Assembly: GCA_017435245.1 (NCBI GenBank)
Contig: JAFSFK010000147.1
Location: forward strand, 1 to 5,073
Origin: Oscillospiraceae bacterium
GTDB lineage: Bacteria > Bacillota > Clostridia > Oscillospirales > Oscillospiraceae
Direction of reading: 5' to 3'
DNA: 5,073 nt
A program made the translations under genes and the position numbers. Under the pieces are notes generated by a model. It ran no database searches. It was not told the DNA's origin and saw only the letters and a program-made list of their open reading frames with translations. Each line of letters starts with the position of its first letter. Position 1 is the stretch's first letter. Positions 4,859-5,073 of the stretch are shown here, in pieces.

Positions 4859-4975
4859 GATAAATCGCCTCAAAAAGGCGTTTATCCACGCCATACGGCG
4901 TCAAAAATGCTCGTAATACCCAATATTTCTGTGCTTTTTTCCTTGTCTGGCGAGAATCTCCGCCTTTTTGAGGTG
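4859..4975. other. Hairpin-rich intergenic region with 15-bp inverted repeat
   Basis: The 248 bases after the last gene hold no convincing coding region. A hairpin at 4859-4886 pairs GATAAA/TTTATC and CGCCT/AGGCG around a CAAAA loop with one bulged T. A second small hairpin (4888-4901) pairs ACGCC/GGCGT around ATAC. The first hairpin's core word at 4866-4880 is also complementary to 4961-4975 (14 of 15 bases, plus one G-U in RNA), which makes a long-range inverted repeat around an 80-base interior. It may be a 3' untranslated region, a small RNA or a short mobile repeat. No promoter of its own was found. Confidence 0.45.
4949..4969 (+). terminator. Probable intrinsic terminator after the surface-protein operon
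   Basis: GGCGAG (4949-4954) pairs with CTC and GCC (4958-4960 and 4962-4964, one bulged C at 4961) around an AAT loop, followed by TTTTT at 4965-4969. The stem is short but GC-rich. It lies about 120 bases after the last stop codon, which is longer than usual. Confidence 0.5.
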
Positions 4976-5019
4976 CGATGCAGTTTTGAAGTAGGAACTT
5001 TTCTTCAAGACAAACAATA

Positions 5020-5056
5020 AAATTCCCGGAATGCTGACGCATTTCGGGAATTTTTT
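5020..5056 (+). terminator. Strong intrinsic terminator at the right edge
   Basis: A 15-bp stem pairs AAATTCCCG (5020-5028) with CGGGAATTT (5045-5053), a G-T wobble, then AATGC (5030-5034) with GCATT (5039-5043), closed by a TGAC loop. The 3' arm runs into a six-T tract (5051-5056). The A/T run on the 5' side gives weaker activity on the opposite strand as well. It ends any transcript reading through from the surface-protein operon and might also serve a leftward gene outside the window. Confidence 0.9.
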
Positions 5057-5073
5057 GTGCAGTATTGGAGAAA

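Noticed and set aside
4797..5042. An 81-codon leftward open frame across the 3' intergenic region
   Set aside because: Its start lies inside the strong terminator hairpin at 5020-5056, it has no ribosome binding site, and it overlaps the end of the surface-protein gene and the structured region. The translation looks low in meaning, although a degraded gene or repeat cannot be excluded.

Overview
The window looks like a chromosomal segment of a Gram-positive Bacillota (Firmicutes) member, most likely a gut-type Clostridia such as Oscillospiraceae/Ruminococcaceae. That placement is an inference from a Firmicutes-type 5S rRNA, strong purine-rich AGGAG-like ribosome binding sites, sigma-A type promoters, an even base composition, and a sortase-type surface protein ending in a PxTGD motif, a hydrophobic segment and a basic tail. 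I cannot name a species.

Left part (1-2504). A complete 5S rRNA gene (about 15-129) ends in a textbook UUCG-loop terminator. Immediately after it a promoter (168-195) drives a tight three-gene operon: an SGNH/GDSL hydrolase (225-872), an arylamine N-acetyltransferase (893-1681) and a multi-pass TraX-family membrane protein (1684-2421). The operon closes with an intrinsic terminator at 2456-2504. All three products belong to families that handle acyl (mostly acetyl) groups, which is the main functional hint for the operon.

Middle (2505-3080). A second strong hairpin (2544-2593) lies between the convergent TraX gene and a leftward XRE-family regulator gene (2629-2946). The 134-base gap between the regulator and the next rightward gene holds back-to-back promoters. 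The rightward one has perfect -35 and extended -10 elements. Three copies of a TTAAWCTA motif and a 7-bp inverted repeat are interleaved with the promoter elements and are good operator candidates.

Right part (3081-5073). A rightward four-gene operon encodes a 65-residue Ada-type zinc-binding miniprotein, a membrane-anchored extracytoplasmic protein translationally coupled to it by an ATGA overlap, a secreted beta-rich adhesin/pilin-like protein, and a surface protein with a degenerate sortase signal (GPITGD). The last two share a sequence motif right after their signal peptides, so they look like partners or divergent paralogs. After the operon, about 250 bases carry no convincing gene but are rich in hairpins, with a probable terminator at 4949-4969 and a very strong one at 5020-5056.

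The most noteworthy unit is the XRE regulator plus the zinc miniprotein and surface-protein operon (2629-4825). It reads as a compact, tightly repressed surface-display cassette of unknown function. No sortase, transposase, integrase, CRISPR array or tRNA is visible in the window.
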